Source: Dehalococcoidia bacterium
Lineage (GTDB): Bacteria; Chloroflexota; Dehalococcoidia; Dehalococcoidales; Fen-1064
Direction of reading: 5' to 3'
DNA: 64,000 nucleotides
NCBI GenBank assembly: GCA_011170375.1
Contig: DUEV01000003.1
Span: 101,806 to 165,805, forward strand
Numbering within the stretch: the stretch's first letter is position 1; each line of letters begins with the position of its first letter. Below the pieces are notes generated by a model. It saw only the letters and a list, made by a program, of their open reading frames with translations, ran no database searches and was not told the DNA's origin. A program made the position numbers and the translations under genes. Of the stretch, positions 62,893-64,000 are shown piece after piece.

Positions 62893-62927
62893 TACGCATG
62901 GCTGGACAAACATCCCGAAGTTTGTTC
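62893..62927 (+). repeat. ACAAACATC palindromic repeat, copy 4
   Basis: TACGCATGGCTGG, then ACAAACATCCCGAAGTTTGT. It matches the reverse complement of 50294-50330 over nearly its whole length. The gap 62735-62989 otherwise shows only TTTTTTGT/ACAAAAAA-type AT-rich DNA. Confidence 0.72.
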
Positions 62928-62951
62928 CAAAAGGTTGACTCCACCCATTTG

Positions 62952-62971
62952 CGGTGGTATTGTTCGTGCAC
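62952..62971 (+). repeat. GGTGGTATTGTTCGTGCAC element, copy 2
   Basis: See the copy at 60922-60940. This one ends 18 bases before the ATG of the 86-residue membrane protein and immediately precedes its ribosome-binding site. Confidence 0.6.
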
Positions 62972-62989
62972 AATTAAGGGAGGATTGTA

Positions 62990-63250
62990 ATGAGTAGCTT
63001 TCGTAAGGCTTTATTGTTAACAGCCATCCCAATCGTAGTTTTAAGCCTAATCAGTGTTGGATTTTGGTTGGCTGATTCTAACCCCCCTGCGGAACAGGTT
63101 GGTTTTGGTGTACCCGGTTTATTAATAGTAGCTATTATAGCGGCAATAATGTGCCAAATTAGGGGTATGCCACAAACAGCAAAGGGAATATGGGTGGGAT
63201 TTGGTATTGGACTTGTCGGTTTTGTAGGAACGTGGATTGCATCTTATTAG
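62990..63250 (+). CDS. Small membrane protein, three predicted helices
   Basis: 86 residues. GGGAGG lies upstream of ATG 62990. Hydrophobic segments are about residues 7-28, 38-54 and 67-84. No family is recognised. It lies among repeats in AT-rich DNA. Confidence 0.65.
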   Translation: MSSFRKALLLTAIPIVVLSLISVGFWLADSNPPAEQVGFGVPGLLIVAIIAAIMCQIRGMPQTAKGIWVGFGIGLVGFVGTWIASY

Positions 63251-63367
63251 ACTGCTGCGTAAAATAATGATTTGGGTACTAGTCGCCAAACATTTCAACT
63301 ATAAATTGTCTAATTCAGTATTCACTCATCTAGGAATAATTCTAACAACCCCTCTATCATCTGAATT

Positions 63368-63402
63368 GTTATAGTACAAGACGAACAAACATCCCGATAT
63401 TA
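63368..63402 (+). repeat. ACAAACATC palindromic repeat, copy 5
   Basis: GTTATAGTACAAGACG then ACAAACATCCCGATATT. It shares its left flank with copy 3 and its degraded right arm with copy 2. Nothing else is seen between 63251 and 63509. Confidence 0.7.
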
Positions 63403-63509
63403 GTTATAGTAGAAAGCAGAAAAAGTTGGTTCTAATTAGCTTGGTATCATGCCGTAGTTGGATGCCCGACACATGTTGATCTACTACATATGCGACAATC
63501 TGTTAATTA

Positions 63510-63998
63510 TTAGTGCAGAATACCTAAGATATTGTCACCAAGGATACGTGCTTTTGCTATGTTATCTATGTGTAACTTGCTGACCCGTGCAATATTATTT
63601 TTAAGAGAATTTTTATCCCAAGGGATATCAGAGCCTAATATAATATGGTCTGCTCCTAGTTTGTCGACTGCATATTTCACCCGGCTCTCCCTTGTATATG
63701 AGAAGGGAGAAATTTCATAATAGATATTACCCATATTTTTAGCTTGCTCAGTTATAGCTTCTAAACCGATCAGATGCAGTAGTACAAAATCTACATTTGG
63801 ATATCTCTTTGTTATATCGATTAGTTCTATAGCTTCTTTATTTGACCATAGGTGAATAAAGATTGGAAGTCGTTTCTCTTTACAAAAAATAGCTATATTG
63901 TTAATTTCAACTCCATCACTCTTAAACGGAGTACATACCTGGTGTAACTTAACTCCTTTGAAGTGCCACTTATCGAAATCATTGCCCATTTTTTTCAT
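63510..63998 (-). CDS. Amidohydrolase-family protein, 5' partial
   Basis: At least 162 residues. The start probably lies beyond the right edge, because the N-terminal HxH barrel strand of the family is missing. FKGVKLHQ, FIHLWSN, FVLLHL and the metal Asp in ILGSDIPWDKNSL identify the C-terminal part of a TIM-barrel amidohydrolase. AT-rich, unlike the family member at 56079. The substrate is unknown. Confidence 0.75.
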   Translation of the reverse strand: MKKMGNDFDKWHFKGVKLHQVCTPFKSDGVEINNIAIFCKEKRLPIFIHLWSNKEAIELIDITKRYPNVDFVLLHLIGLEAITEQAKNMGNIYYEISPFSYTRESRVKYAVDKLGADHIILGSDIPWDKNSLKNNIARVSKLHIDNIAKARILGDNILGILH

Positions 63999-64000
63999 GA

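Noticed and set aside
61577..63402. CRISPR-like array
   Set aside because: Repeats are irregularly spaced, partly degenerate and separated by genes; there are no uniform spacers and no cas genes.

Overview
The window looks like core chromosome of an uncultured Chloroflexota bacterium, most probably class Dehalococcoidia. This rests on remembered family resemblance (ArgS, DnaG with a CFGAC zinc knuckle, the dgt-dnaG-rpoD cluster), not on a database search. Core genes are moderately GC-rich. Accessory stretches near 46.9-47.9, 50.2-52.1 and 60.9-64 kb are clearly AT-richer.

Layout. 0-1.1 kb: 3' part of a PQQ-type beta-propeller protein. 1.2-8.2 kb (minus): a complete F-type ATP synthase operon atpZ-B-E-F-H-A-G-D-C with its own promoter. 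8.4-9.3 kb: a zinc-ribbon protein and a bifunctional-nuclease-domain protein. 9.5-16.9 kb (plus): PEP synthase, a tandem RidA protein, then dgt-dnaG-rpoD closed by a strong terminator. 17-24.6 kb: serine hydrolase, flavodoxin-like protein, methyltransferases, mutS, VOC protein and cysteine-rich Fe-S/zinc proteins, with a repeat-rich gap at 23.2-23.7 kb. 24.6-31.2 kb: arginine operon argJ-B-D-G-H followed by rpe. 31.2-39.3 kb: rpmB, a FakA/FakB-type pair, recG, a flavodoxin-like protein and argS. 39.3-42.8 kb (minus): accessory block of two GNATs, an HD protein, a methyltransferase and a Nudix gene, two of them damaged. 42.9-48.2 kb: gamma-carbonic anhydrase, trpS, acyl-CoA carboxylase beta, hisA and hisI, with a nuclease-like gene wedged between the his genes. 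48.2-50.1 kb (minus): a DUF1385 protein and rplU-rpmA-rpmE. 50.1-56.9 kb: repeats, an SDR, a HisI paralogue, coaE, a lipoprotein, comF-like, cupin, thpR and an amidohydrolase. 57.1-60.5 kb: CIRCE-controlled groES-groEL and an M16 peptidase. 60.6-60.9 kb: tRNA-Leu, tRNA-Arg and tRNA-Val. 60.9-64 kb: AT-rich repeat-bearing DNA with an interrupted methyltransferase, a lipoprotein, a membrane protein and a partial amidohydrolase.

Most of the window is ordinary housekeeping. The observations most worth checking are: (i) two core genes whose conserved N-terminus begins at a non-canonical codon, rplU at ATT with a perfect GGAGGT and hisI at ATA; (ii) three genes broken by single point lesions (in-frame TGA, in-frame TAA, one-base frameshift); (iii) a homing-endonuclease-repeat/nuclease-like gene with its own promoter splitting hisA from hisI; (iv) a divergent second HisI; and (v) several small palindromic repeat families between genes, one spread over 50.3 and 61.6-63.4 kb. 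No CRISPR array, rRNA, integrase or transposase was found.
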